This document shows positions 13,920-24,869 of a stretch of 64,000 nucleotides of DNA, in pieces. A program made the translations under genes and the position numbers. The notes under the pieces were generated by a model. That model ran no database searches, had not been told where the DNA came from, and saw only the letters and a program-made list of their open reading frames with translations. The DNA is from Sipunculus nudus (taxonomy: Eukaryota; Annelida; Sipuncula; Golfingiida; Sipunculidae). Position 1 is the first letter of the stretch. Every line of letters starts with the position of its first letter. The stretch spans positions 20,085,019 through 20,149,018 of the forward strand of contig CM049306.1 in the NCBI GenBank assembly GCA_026874595.1. The letters are read 5' to 3'.

Positions 13920-13962
13920 TGTGTTCAAATATAAGTTTGCCCTTCGACTTCAGAAAAGAGAA

Positions 13963-13972
13963 CTATATATAC
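13963..13972 (-). promoter_or_regulatory. TATA box of the claudin-like gene
   Basis: On the minus strand the sequence GTATATATAG lies about 45-55 bases upstream of the ATG at 13919. That would place initiation about 15-20 bases before the start codon, implying a very short 5' UTR. The motif is visible; its use as a promoter is inferred. Confidence 0.5.
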
Positions 13973-13973
13973 A

Positions 13974-16422
13974 ACTGGTCTGACGTTTAAGTAAAAAAGT
14001 GATAGCTAGTTATAAGCTCTAATCATGCGACTTAAAGATCTTTTGTGAGAGACTCTTCTTGTGAAATAAATAAGTTAGTCCTTATAAGCGTCGATGGTAG
14101 GCTCTTCCTGCCTGAAGTCTTTTCATAATCACGACAATGAATGTGAACCAAGAATCAGATGTGAACGGAGAATCTCGGCATTTTAACAAAGCTCAGTGTT
14201 CACCGTATGCAGGTTAACAGCAGGTATTTGAGATCAGAAACAGTTCGTCGTACTTCAAGTTCCACAGAATGCAGTAACAATGTTTGGAAACGACGAAATA
14301 GTCATCGATGGAAAGTATTGTCAACGTTTCATGAACATGGATAGTGGATTTTGTTTCAGGTTATGTAGGCCTCCCATCAGTGCAAAATTGCTGTTCATAT
14401 CCAGATGTTACTCGCTGCATCCAAGCTTCATAAGCTTCTTGGAGGTCTTCATGGAACTTTCGGTCGAGTTCTATCTGGAAACCATTGAGAGGGAAAGCAT
14501 TTATAAATACTTGACAGAATGTGTGGCGGATCTATACAAAGTTTAAAAAAAGTGATGAAGACAACTTGGGGCTGGATGTGTATTAAGAAAGGTGTGTGAA
14601 AATGGATGATTTCGATGCATGGTTGTGTCCTTTTTCGTTATTTTAAAATATTTTATTCATTATATCTAATAAGTAATTTTCCTCTTTATGAAAACAGTCA
14701 AAACACATTGATATTACCAAGGGATAAAAGTTTCAATTAATTAATACTTTATGAAACGTTTTCGTTTCAAACTTAAAAAAAGAAGCATAATAACGAAATA
14801 ACAGGTTGAAGTTATATGGGTCATTTTCCATGTTACCCGATAAATTCTGAAGAATTTGACATAATTTATGAATTTTTATGAGGGACCTATCGCACCGCAA
14901 TCTACAAGAGACTGTATGCCTGGTATAGATCTGCTGACGTCGCTATACGGAAAACCCGTCCCAAACCTGGCCCAAGTCATGCCGTCTGTCAACACTAAGA
15001 ACTGGAAATACAATATAAGCGTTACGTAAACAATGTCCGATATGCATGTACCAGTTTACATGCATGCTATCTATCAGTATATAAAGTATTTAACTTCCAA
15101 AAGAAAATGAAGCATTTCCGAGTATAGTAGTGAACACACAACTCGGTAAGCATATATTGGGCTGGTAAGCCAAATTTGAGTCGTGATACAAGCCATGTGG
15201 GGGAATGTACTCCAACGGCCACCCATCCAGTTGCATCAATATCATGGTGAACATTCGATAATCTTAACATGAGGTCACGAGCAATGAATAAACACAGAAT
15301 ATTATATGAGCATTTATAAATCCGTCTCTATGGTAACGAGTAATTTCCTGCATTACGCAGTTCGTTGTCGTCAAGTAACCCGTGCGAGCAATTAATGCGT
15401 GAATTCATGCGGGCAGAAATTCAACAAACATGCAGAGTGATTTAGCAATACACCGAGTTAAAACGGACTTTCTCTCGCATATGGCAGTGTTGTTAGAAAG
15501 TATAATAAGAAAGCTGACGATTGTTCTGGTTTATTTCAGGTGACAGCGTACTTGTAGGCCATGTCACAAACACTGACAATATTTGCATCCTCATGGAGCC
15601 TTAGAATGCGGTTCTCTTTGCAATTAAGATGTAAAGATACCCTCACGCCAATACGCTGGTCGTCTATTCTCATATGTCAGAGACACGCCTGGGAAGGGTA
15701 TAGAGATCCATAATAACTATGCTCACTTTGGAATAATGATGATAAAATTTCAATAAGAAAAAAACTCCAGCTAATATCAGATATATTTTCCTTTAGTAAT
15801 GAATCAATATCTAAATAAATATCGGCTTATTTCAATATGAGGAAAAGGGGGGAAATTGTCCCCAATTCCACCTACCCCTGTCTCCCTGGGCGTTCAAAAT
15901 ATGGGTTTGGCGCGCCACCCCGTTTGCTTTTTTTTTAATAAGTGAAAATGGTAGTTATTGAATTGGTGGGGGGGGGGGGGGTTGCATGCAATAAATGTCA
16001 TGCACAGAATGGACACCGGTAGTTTAAACTGAATATTGCAGAGGAGTGGCATATTTCATTGACTTACAACCGGTGAGTCAGAAGTGAATTTGTCTGTGCA
16101 CAGTTGTGTATAGTATTATGCACACGTGGAACTGACGCCTGAGTAACGTTGGAGTTCTGTGCATGGCATTCAGCTGTTCAGGTTACTCACAGAAGGCACA
16201 ACTTGACGTGGCACAGGATAGGTGTTGTAGCATAATGCAAAGTGTAATGATATAACTTGCTAAATTCATCTTATTTCAGATACTTGTCAAATGAAGGTTT
16301 CATAAGCTTAGTCTATAAATATTAATCAATTACTCCATTTCTCATGACAAAAAAGTGTCAAAACCCGTGTCGCAGCACTTTAAAATAAATGGTTTAATTA
16401 CAATGCATAAACTCAACTCACC
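13974..16422. other. Intergenic stretch, no firm gene
   Basis: Upstream of the claudin-like gene. An 88-codon plus-strand frame (14280-14546) is the only sizeable one; it has no recognisable domain and was not accepted. A poly-G run lies at about 15967-15980. No repeat family recognised. Confidence 0.4.
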
Positions 16423-16707
16423 TTATTGAGAATATGTGATTCTTGCAATTATCCAAAGTCCATTGGTAAACATTATGATTCCCGTCAAAACACATCCATA
16501 CTTGAGGGACGTCTTGTGTTCGCAGACAGGCATGGACGTGCGGTGCTTGCCGGCAAAACCCGTTAAAAGGTTAACTGGAGTGGCACTAGCACATTCACTT
16601 AAAACGTACAAAATGACAAAATGTTGTTTGTATATAAATATACCGAACGACGTGAACAGGACGGCGCGTGAAAGTTCTGGCTCGTTGGACGCGTCCCACC
16701 GGGCCAC
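16423..16707 (-). CDS. Possible coding exon of an unidentified membrane protein
   Basis: A minus-strand open frame of about 95 codons that is richer in CpG and GC than its surroundings. It contains two hydrophobic stretches: AVLFTSFGIFIYKQHFVILY, and GCVLTGIIMFTNGLWIIARI near the end. The frame closes with TAA and is followed two bases later by GTGAGT, a strong donor motif, so it is either a terminal exon or an exon read in another frame. No family recognised, and a plus-strand frame of similar length overlaps it in antisense. Weak call. Confidence 0.25.
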   Translation of the reverse strand: MARWDASNEPELSRAVLFTSFGIFIYKQHFVILYVLSECASATPVNLLTGFAGKHRTSMPVCEHKTSLKYGCVLTGIIMFTNGLWIIARITYSQ

Positions 16708-16930
16708 ACGTTGAGTCTGGTTTCCTGGTCATTGTATAGCTTTCATAGACTGTCAGTACAATTACTTGATACGCACCAGTAATTTCTGAGTATCCCCAAA
16801 CATGGGGTCAGCGATGGGGTCAGCGATGTAAACACCTCACAACTTTATATTTACAATAGTCAGATCAGAGTCTGATTGGCAGAAAATAAGGGGTGATATC
16901 ACGGTTCAGACCTGTCTGGCTGATAAACTT

Positions 16931-17089
16931 GGTGAAATAGTGATGTCCATATAGTGAAATAGTGATGCACATAGTCATATAGTGATGTACAAAGTGAGAT
17001 AGCAATGTACATAGTGAAATGATGATATATACATTTAGTGAACTCGTGATGTACATATATAGTGAGATAGTGATGTATTTAGTGATATG
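16931..17089. repeat. About 20-bp satellite array, left part
   Basis: Degenerate tandem units close to ATAGTGAAATAGTGATGTAC. The array stops exactly where the BEL/Pao LTR starts and resumes on the other side at 26084, so it is one array cut by the insertion. Confidence 0.88.
17085..17089. repeat. Target site duplication (left), ATATG
   Basis: Five bases ATATG directly before the left LTR, matching ATATG at 26084-26088 directly after the right LTR. A duplication of 4-6 bp is typical of BEL/Pao integration. Confidence 0.9.
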
Positions 17090-18312
17090 TGTAAATGGCA
17101 GCTTCTCAGTCCTTTAGAGAATTAGACCTCAAGCCATGAGGGCCTTAGCAGTAGCTGATACTATCCAGGGACTGGGTGTCTGGTGTCTTTGTTATGACCT
17201 GAGTGAACCCTAGGCAGGCTGTCCACTGTGTACAGGGTAGCTCGTGGCTGGGGACAGTCTGTGTGTATCATATTATACCCTCATGGCAAGGGTTTGTTTA
17301 CAAGTGTATCTGTCCCCATTTCTTGCCCTGGTCTGTACTGTCCTCGCCGTCTGGACTGTCCTTGCTGCATGGGCTGGGGGGAAGTGACGTAGTTGCCACG
17401 TAGTCCTTTAAGTAAAGTCAACAAGTCAGCAAGCATTAGAGAAAAGAAGATTTTAACTGTGGTCCTACCCCAGAGAAGCCATAAGGTAAAGGATAACTTT
17501 ATATAAGATGCTTGTTAAACAAGGGTTACACATATTTCTTAAGTTCTATTATCAATATTATGTCAGAATTAACAGTTTTTGTAGAATATGAATAGTCAGC
17601 TGTGTAACATGTCTGTCAGGTTGATTATCTGGAGCTTGCTAGGTCTGTAAACAGTAATAGCTAATATTGTAACCAATTTCTTAAGTTGAAATAGATAATA
17701 CTTCATGATCTAAATAATCTCTCATGGTCTATGTATCATAGTATGCAGCTGCTAAGAGTATTTTATTTTTATTCAGTTTTTAATCTATGCTTGTCTTAGA
17801 GGCTAAATGTATTGTAATTAAGTCTGTTTTGTGTCTGTTTATTTTAATCAGTTAAATATTTTCTTGACAGTTGATACAGTTGTGCATCCGTTAGTGTGGC
17901 TAAAAGGGAATCTGTTATTGATAGTCAGGGATATTAATTCACTAGCATACGTACAAATTATATATCTAATTGCTGTCTGAATTTCAATTATTTTATATAG
18001 GTCTAATTTGTTTATAGATTTATTAATTAGTTATTCCTAGATCTGTCAGGGATTTTCTTTACTTTTTCTTCAGTTTCGACGGTCAATCTGGTCAATCTGG
18101 TCAATCTGGTCAATCATTGGTCAATCCGGTTATTGGTCAGCCTAGTCAACCCAGTCATTGATAAAGTAGAGAGCGAAGAAAGGATTGTAGATGGATATTG
18201 AAAGCTGTGAAATAGAAAGAACAGAATAAACATTTTATACTACATTGTCTTCGCTTCATGATGACCCGTGCGATTCGAGGCTAAAATAAGATCAGGGGTG
18301 GAGGCCGCTACA
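17090..18312 (+). repeat. BEL/Pao 5' LTR
   Basis: 1,223 bases, TG...CA. By eye it differs from the 3' LTR only by two substitutions near the start and one extra 9-base unit (GGTCAATCT) in the short tandem repeat around 18080-18115. An AATAAA at 18225-18230 lies about 80 bases from the end, implying a short U5. I could not identify a primer-binding site immediately downstream. Confidence 0.95.
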
Positions 18313-18560
18313 GTCGAAACTTTTACTTCCGAGTGGACAATTCAGTGAAAATTACCGTCGGTGATAACGTGATTCTCCAAGGGTCATGGTCACATCAGTC
18401 AATGAGATGAGTTGTATCTTCAAGTGGTGTCGCAGTTAATTGTTGATGCAGGTCCTAAGAGTTACCTATACCTGCTGACTCCTGCTACGCCTAAGGATAG
18501 TGAAGGAAACCTGTTGTGCATGATAAAGTTCACTGACTGTAACACTAAAAACAGAGAAAA

Positions 18561-21500
18561 ATGGCTGATCACAAGGAAAAAGCAGACGCACTTGCTCGAG
18601 AGACTGCCCATCTGAGTGAATCGATTGAGACCACTGTAATCTCAGAATACAACAGGCAGCTGTCTAGTGAAAGACAGGACAGTCAGCAGGAAGCCGATCC
18701 TGAACATCATGATTTACGGCGTTCTACGCGAGATCATAGGCCGACTGAGAAATCTCTACAGTTCAGAGCTGAGCAGTTCAAATCAAAGGAAAGAGAATTC
18801 AACAAAGTTTACAACACATTCAAACTGGAGTTACTTCAGATCAGAGAAAGCATTAAAAGGGACTGCAGTGAAGAAGAACTGTTCGATCTGCAAGAAGGTC
18901 TTGAAAAGGCTTACAAAAAGGTGGAAGGAGTTTATGAAGACTTCAGAACAAACATACCAATCATAAACGACTTTACTGCCTTCCAACGCAGGATGGACAC
19001 AGCTACAGCCTGTAAAGGAGACATGTTGTCTCACCTTAACTTGAGAATCTCCGAAGTTGGAGTTAAGGCGTTTAATTTGAAAGAGGAAGTCGTTCACCTG
19101 AAGGCTTTAAAAAAGACCTATGCTTCCTCAGTGTACAGCGCGGCCACTGAAAGCAGCGTGAGATCATCAGCAAAAAGCGTCAGTGAAAAGGCAGTTGAAA
19201 CTGCTGCAGACCTCGCCGTCAAGCGTGTTCGTGTCAAGGCATTGACCAGGCAAGAACAAGAAAGAGCCTACCTTTTGCATCTTGAAGCCGAAAGGAGAAG
19301 AAAGGACGAGGAAGTAGAGGCTCAGCGTCGAAAACTCGAAATTCTGAGAGCAGAACAGGAAGTAGAGGAGGACGATGCTAAACTTAAAGTGTTTATCGCC
19401 GCAGCTACCAACAGTGAGGAGGTAGCAAGTGAGCTGAGCGCCTCATCATCTACTCAGAACCCACATGATCCTGTGTTAAACCCACAAGCTCCAGCTTTTA
19501 TCCCTCCTATGCCATCCCTTCCAACAAACCTGCCTGACACAGGGAATGCAAAAGGTGAATCGTCCCTGGTACTTGCCTTAGCAAACGCAATGGACAGGAA
19601 TCGACTCCCAGTGCCAACGCCAAGGGTTTTCAGTGGCAGTCCCATTGAGTTTGTCTCCTTTAAAAGGAGTTTTAAGACGCTGATAGAGAATAAAGGAATA
19701 AGTGCGGAAGAGAAAATATACTACCTACAACAGTATATAGCAGGGGATGCTAAAGAAGCCATAGCTGGATGTTTCTTCGGTACCTGTGAAGAGGACTATC
19801 AACGGGCCTGGGAAACCCTAGAGAAACGGTATGGACATCCCTTCAAGGTGCAGGAAGCCTTTAGAAACAAATTAGATAAGTGGCCTAAGGTCGGCCAAAG
19901 AGATGGACCAGCTCTCCAGAAATATGCAGACTTCCTAAAGGCTTGCTTAGACGCTATGCCACATGTCAGGGGCTTACAAGTACTAGATGACTGCAAGGAA
20001 AATCAGAAAATGGCCGCAAAGCTTCCTGACTGGGCCATTACCCGTTGGAGTAGACAAGTTACTGAATGGCTCGACAGAACAGGTGAATATCCCAGCTTCA
20101 CCACATTTGCGACCTTTGTGGCGAAGGAAGCCAGAGTTGTTTGTGATCCGGTGGCATCAATCTCTGCTATCAAAGGGACCGAAAGTACTTATGAATTCAA
20201 ATTGCATGGGGATGCTAGGAAATCAGCACGTACCCTAACTACCGGTGCTGGAAAATCACCTGATAAGGAGCAAAAGCCGGAAAGGCCGTGCCCATTTTGT
20301 AAAGGAGGACACAATCTTTCTACTTGTACCATCTTCAGTGGGAAGGCCATCAAAGAGAGACACTCTTTTATTCAAGAGCAGAAAAGATGTTTCGGTTGTC
20401 TGCGCACAGGTCACTTTGTGAAGCAGTGCAGGATCCGCCACACCTGTCATAAATGCAAGGGTCGTCATCCCACTGTACTTCATGACAACAACAAGGTCAA
20501 AAGCTCACATCAACAGTCCTCAACCAGTCAAAATGCTTCTGAAACTGAGTCACCAAGACCAAGTGATGAAGAAGGTGCAGCAGTCTCCCTGAATGCTAGC
20601 AGTGGAAATTCAAGTACAACAAATGTCGTACCTGTATGGCTTTCCTCAGCTCAAAATCCCCAGAGTGAGAAATTAGTATATGCCCTTCTGGACACCCAAA
20701 GTGATAACACATTTATTGATGAGAGGGTGTGTGAAGGACTCTCAGTACCTACAGAGTCTGTCAAACTCAAGTTGACTACGTTACTTGGAAAGGATGTATC
20801 AGTGATTTGTGACAGGGTTAGTGGTCTTCGAGTAAGAGGATACACCTCGGGCCAGTATATCGATCTTCCCTCGGCCTACACTCAGAGTTTCATCCCACTT
20901 GATAGACAGCACATTCCAACAAGTGAAACAGCCAAGTCCTGGAATCACCTTGCTTCAATTGCACCTGAGATGCCTCCACTGATGGACTGCGAAATTGGAT
21001 TGCTGATAGGTTACAACTGTTCTACTGCTTTAGCTCCACGTCAGGTAATTACAGGCGAGACTGGTCAGCCATATGCAGTCAAAACTGACCTAGGTTGGAG
21101 CATAGTTGGAAGTCTAGCAACCATTGACTCTACTGAAGTTTCAGGATTTTGTCACCGCACTAGTTTGAAGGAAGCTCCACCAGTTACACCACTTGATGTT
21201 CTCAATGTGTTAGAATCTGACTTTAGAGACTCAAAGAGCAGAGACGTGATAACTTCCCAGGATGACATCAAATTTCTACAGATATTGGAGAACAGCATAG
21301 TAAAAAATGCCAAGGACCATTTTGAGTTACCTTTACCATTCAGAACCCGACCTGAATTGCCAAACAACCGTAAACTGGCTGACATAAGGTTGTCCCACCT
21401 CAAGAAACGCTTAGACAGTAATCCTCAATATAAGGAACGCTACACACACACCATCGAAGAAACCCTGAAGGATGGCCATGCAGAGCTGGCAGAGGGAGTG

Positions 21501-23624
21501 CCAAATCCGGGCGAGCTATACTATATCCCACATCACGGAGTATGGCATCCGAAAAAGCCAGACAAACTAAGGGTGGTTTTTGACTGTTCAGCAAGATACA
21601 GAGGGGAGTCCTTGAATGACCATCTGCTATCAGGTCCTGACCTCACGAATAACCTGTTTGGGGTTTTGTGCCGGTTCCGCAGACATCCAGTTGCAGTGAT
21701 GTGTGACGTCGAAAAAATGTTTCATCAGTTTCATGTCAGTCCTGATGATAGGAACTACCTTAGATTTCTCTGGTGGGAGGGAGGTGACACCAGCAAAGAG
21801 CCACTGGACTACAGAATGAATGTACACTTGTTTGGTGCGACATCTTCGCCAGGATGTGCCAACTTTGGCTTGAAACATCTTGCTAAAACGTATGGTGAGA
21901 AATACCCACTGGCTGCTTCATTCCTGAGTCAAGACTTTTATGTTGACGATGGTGTAACAAGTGTAGAAAGTGTTCAAGTGGCAAAGAGATTGGTTAAGGA
22001 GGCTCGTGAACTTTGCTCACTTGGGAAATTACGCCTTCATAAGTTTTTGTCCAACAACCGCAGTGTCATTGAGAGTATTCCAGTCTCTGAACGAGCTAAG
22101 GGAATCCAAGAAGTAAATTTGCAGAGGGATGACCTACCTGTTGAAAGAACCTTGGGCCTCCACTGGAACACTGAGCCTGATGTGTTCACATTCCAACTGC
22201 AAGTGAAAGAACACCCTAACACCCGTAGAGGAATCTTAGCAACCGTCGCAAGTGTGTATGACCCACTTGGATTCATAGCGCCGTTTGTTCTTCAAGGCAA
22301 AGCCATCCTCCAGGAAATGTGCAAGCGCGGCACAGCATGGGACGAACCCATTTCAGATAGTCTGAGGCCACGGTGGGAGGAATGGAAGAAGGATATCCGT
22401 AACCTCTGCAAGATCCAGATTCCTAGGTGCTACAAACCTTCAGATCTCAATTCAGTTTCCAGAGTAGAAATCCATCACTTCTCTGATGCAAGCACCAAGG
22501 GTTATGGTATGTGTTCATACTTGCGATTCGTGGGTCCGGAGAGAGCACATTGCTGTCTGGTCGCCAGTAAAGCGAGAGTTTCTCCTGTAAAGGTTGTCAC
22601 CATACCACGGCTTGAACTCACTGCAGCAATGGTCGCTGCCAAAATGAGCATTAAACTAAAAGAGGAGCTACAAATTCCTATTGACGGGGAATACTTCTGG
22701 AGTGATTCACAAATCGTTCTAGCCTACATCAGTAATGATGCCAAGAGGTTTCATGTGTTTGTGGCCAATAGAGTTCAGTGTATCAGGGAGCATACAGATG
22801 TCAAACAGTGGCATTATGTAACCACCGAAAACAATCCTGCTGATCATGCCTCTCGTGGCCTAAGTGCAGATGAGCTCCTTACAACAAATTGGTTCACAGG
22901 ACCAGAGTTCCTCCAGAGGGCCGATTGGACAGCCACATCTTCAATAAACCCAAGTCTGATGGTTGGAGACCCAGAAGTCAGAGTTCAGGCACTGAATGTT
23001 AAGTCAACCAGCTCTAATGACATTCTAGAGAGGCTTTCAAGGTTTTCTGATTGGAATCTCCTGACTAGAATTGTGGCGCGAATAAGACGTATTGTTCCTG
23101 GAAGGCCTCAAGATAAGTTTCTGAATGTTAGTGAAATCAACCAAGCAGCTCACTGTGTGATCAAGCTAGTTCAACAAGCTGCTTTTCAAGATGAATTGCA
23201 AGCACTTTGCCGAAACAAGGAAGTTGCCTCGACTAGCAAGTTACACAGTCTCTGTCCATACATGGAAAACGGCGTAATTAGAGTTGGAGGGCGTCTGCGT
23301 AGTTCTTCAATGGGTTTAGATCAAAAGCACCCTCTAGTGTTGCCTAAGGATGGGCATATCACCAAGATCATAATTGAACACTGCCACAAACAGATACAGC
23401 ATCAAGGACGAGGTCAAACCTTAAAATCAAATACGAAGCCAAGGATATTGGATCATCGGAGGAAGCAAAGCAGTGGCCGACTTTATCAGAAATTGTGTAC
23501 ATTGCCGCAAGCTGAGACGTCCTGTCGAGGAACAAAAAATGGCGGATTTGCCAGAGGACCGTGTAGAGCCGCTGCCACCTTTCAGTTCATGCGGAATGGA
23601 CTGCTTTGGACCCTTTGTCACTAA
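18561..23624 (+). CDS. BEL/Pao Gag-Pol polyprotein, main open frame
   Basis: 1,687 codons from ATG at 18561. The N-terminal 290 residues are charged and helical (coiled-coil-like Gag). A DUF1759-like Gag region starts near residue 352. CCHC-like zinc knuckles follow (CPFCKGGH near residue 577, then CFGCLRTGH). A retropepsin-like aspartic protease motif, DTQSD, lies near residue 711 in place of the common DTGA/DSGS. The reverse transcriptase has DVEKMFHQF and the catalytic YVDD near residue 1127. An RNase H motif (FSDAS) follows near residue 1305, then the beginning of the integrase zinc domain. From about 23420 the frame no longer matches the family, so the last 65 or so residues are out-of-frame translation. 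All enzymes act in the cytoplasmic particle or on integration; this copy cannot make an intact integrase. Confidence 0.93.
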   Translation: MADHKEKADALARETAHLSESIETTVISEYNRQLSSERQDSQQEADPEHHDLRRSTRDHRPTEKSLQFRAEQFKSKEREFNKVYNTFKLELLQIRESIKRDCSEEELFDLQEGLEKAYKKVEGVYEDFRTNIPIINDFTAFQRRMDTATACKGDMLSHLNLRISEVGVKAFNLKEEVVHLKALKKTYASSVYSAATESSVRSSAKSVSEKAVETAADLAVKRVRVKALTRQEQERAYLLHLEAERRRKDEEVEAQRRKLEILRAEQEVEEDDAKLKVFIAAATNSEEVASELSASSSTQNPHDPVLNPQAPAFIPPMPSLPTNLPDTGNAKGESSLVLALANAMDRNRLPVPTPRVFSGSPIEFVSFKRSFKTLIENKGISAEEKIYYLQQYIAGDAKEAIAGCFFGTCEEDYQRAWETLEKRYGHPFKVQEAFRNKLDKWPKVGQRDGPALQKYADFLKACLDAMPHVRGLQVLDDCKENQKMAAKLPDWAITRWSRQVTEWLDRTGEYPSFTTFATFVAKEARVVCDPVASISAIKGTESTYEFKLHGDARKSARTLTTGAGKSPDKEQKPERPCPFCKGGHNLSTCTIFSGKAIKERHSFIQEQKRCFGCLRTGHFVKQCRIRHTCHKCKGRHPTVLHDNNKVKSSHQQSSTSQNASETESPRPSDEEGAAVSLNASSGNSSTTNVVPVWLSSAQNPQSEKLVYALLDTQSDNTFIDERVCEGLSVPTESVKLKLTTLLGKDVSVICDRVSGLRVRGYTSGQYIDLPSAYTQSFIPLDRQHIPTSETAKSWNHLASIAPEMPPLMDCEIGLLIGYNCSTALAPRQVITGETGQPYAVKTDLGWSIVGSLATIDSTEVSGFCHRTSLKEAPPVTPLDVLNVLESDFRDSKSRDVITSQDDIKFLQILENSIVKNAKDHFELPLPFRTRPELPNNRKLADIRLSHLKKRLDSNPQYKERYTHTIEETLKDGHAELAEGVPNPGELYYIPHHGVWHPKKPDKLRVVFDCSARYRGESLNDHLLSGPDLTNNLFGVLCRFRRHPVAVMCDVEKMFHQFHVSPDDRNYLRFLWWEGGDTSKEPLDYRMNVHLFGATSSPGCANFGLKHLAKTYGEKYPLAASFLSQDFYVDDGVTSVESVQVAKRLVKEARELCSLGKLRLHKFLSNNRSVIESIPVSERAKGIQEVNLQRDDLPVERTLGLHWNTEPDVFTFQLQVKEHPNTRRGILATVASVYDPLGFIAPFVLQGKAILQEMCKRGTAWDEPISDSLRPRWEEWKKDIRNLCKIQIPRCYKPSDLNSVSRVEIHHFSDASTKGYGMCSYLRFVGPERAHCCLVASKARVSPVKVVTIPRLELTAAMVAAKMSIKLKEELQIPIDGEYFWSDSQIVLAYISNDAKRFHVFVANRVQCIREHTDVKQWHYVTTENNPADHASRGLSADELLTTNWFTGPEFLQRADWTATSSINPSLMVGDPEVRVQALNVKSTSSNDILERLSRFSDWNLLTRIVARIRRIVPGRPQDKFLNVSEINQAAHCVIKLVQQAAFQDELQALCRNKEVASTSKLHSLCPYMENGVIRVGGRLRSSSMGLDQKHPLVLPKDGHITKIIIEHCHKQIQHQGRGQTLKSNTKPRILDHRRKQSSGRLYQKLCTLPQAETSCRGTKNGGFARGPCRAAATFQFMRNGLLWTLCH

Positions 23625-24524
23625 GCAAGGCCGTAAAGAGTACAAGCGATATGGATATTGCTCTTTACGTGCCTGTGTTCGAGAGCAGTGCATATTGAGA
23701 TGTTAGAAGACCTGACCACCGACCATTTCATCATTGGTCTTCGATGCTTCATTGCCTTGAGAGGTGCTGTGCCTCACATACGTTCGGACCAGGGCAGCAA
23801 CTTTGTTGGAGCCAAAAATGAGTTGACAGCTGCTCTGAATGAATTAGATGTGGACCGAATAGCTACATTCCTGGCTAAGAAACAATGTTCCTTTGTCTTC
23901 GGTGCTCCTGGCTCGAGTCATTCTGGTGGTGTCTGGGAGAGACAGATAAGATCTATCAGGAATGTTCTAAACTCAACAATTGGTCTGTGTCCTGGTCGAC
24001 TAGATGATGCATCCCTGCGATGTTTGTTCTACGAAGCCATGATGATTGTCAACAGCCGACCCCTAGCCCCACCAGGCAATGATCCCAGTGATGAGCCCTT
24101 AACACCAAACCACCTGATCACTATGAAGTCCACTATGCCTTTACCTCCACCTGGGGACTTTGTTAGGGAAGATCTGTATGGGCGTAAACGATGGCGCCGT
24201 ATCCAGTACTTGCTAGAGCAGTTTTGGAGTCGATGGCGGAAGGAGTACCTGCTCAATTTAACAAAGCGCCAAAAGTGAAACACTCAACGTCGAAATGTTC
24301 AGGTTGGGGACATTGTTATGGTAGTGGACGCTGACGTCCCAAGAATGGAATGGCCATTAGCAAGTGTCATTGAAACTCAAAGAGACGATGACCAACTGGT
24401 AAGACGTGTCAAGGTTCGTTTGGGTACCTCCGCTCTTGATCAGAAAGGAAGACCCAAGAAGAGGTCATCTATACTCGAGAGACCTGTCCAAAAGATTGTT
24501 GTGCTTTTGGAATCCATTGAATAA
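23420..24524 (+). pseudogene. BEL/Pao integrase and C-terminal tail, broken by two frame changes and a stop
   Basis: Integrase matches continue in a second frame from about 23420 to about 23650 (CVHCRKLRRP zinc part; first catalytic Asp at 23599-23601 in MDCFGP). They then return to the original frame: second Asp at 23787-23789 in SDQGSNF, Glu at 23937-23939 in GGVWERQ. The D-D-E spacing of 62 and 49 residues fits a retroviral-type integrase core. A TGA at 24276-24278 interrupts the frame before the DUF5641-like tail, which includes GDIVMVVDADVPRMEWPLA and ends at 24524. The first break is at a short A run; both frame breaks are single-base in size. Confidence 0.88.
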
Positions 24525-24861
24525 TTGACTGTATGGACTCTGTGTATTCATAGTAATCAAGTCATAACATTTTGTCATTTGGTTTAATTAATCAATATAG
24601 ATATGACTGAGTATTACTCATTTATTGTACCTATATTTGTTTATTTAGTTAAGGTCTAGTAACTTCTACAGGGCCAGCATGATATGTATGTTACATTATA
24701 TATGAGTCAATCAGCCGTTACTAGTAATTTCACCTTGAATAACTCCTTGATTTTAACTTTCCAGGTTTAGCATAGACGTTGAGTTGGAGCAGCTTACCGT
24801 TAAATTGCTTACTTTCTTATAATTATCACATTTCTCGTATTTGGATTTACTGTAAGCAATT

Positions 24862-24869
24862 GGTGGGAG
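24862..24869 (+). promoter_or_regulatory. Polypurine tract
   Basis: GGTGGGAG ends immediately before the TG of the right LTR, where plus-strand DNA synthesis is primed in LTR elements. It is short but correctly placed. Confidence 0.6.

Noticed and set aside
14280-14546. 88-codon plus-strand frame upstream of the claudin-like gene
   Set aside because: No recognisable domain, no promoter or splice support, and length is within chance for this composition.
18313-18340. Primer-binding site next to the 5' LTR
   Set aside because: The sequence after the LTR does not match a tRNA 3' end that I can recognise.
24525-24869. Envelope gene in the BEL/Pao element
   Set aside because: Only 345 bases without a meaningful frame lie between the pol tail and the 3' LTR.
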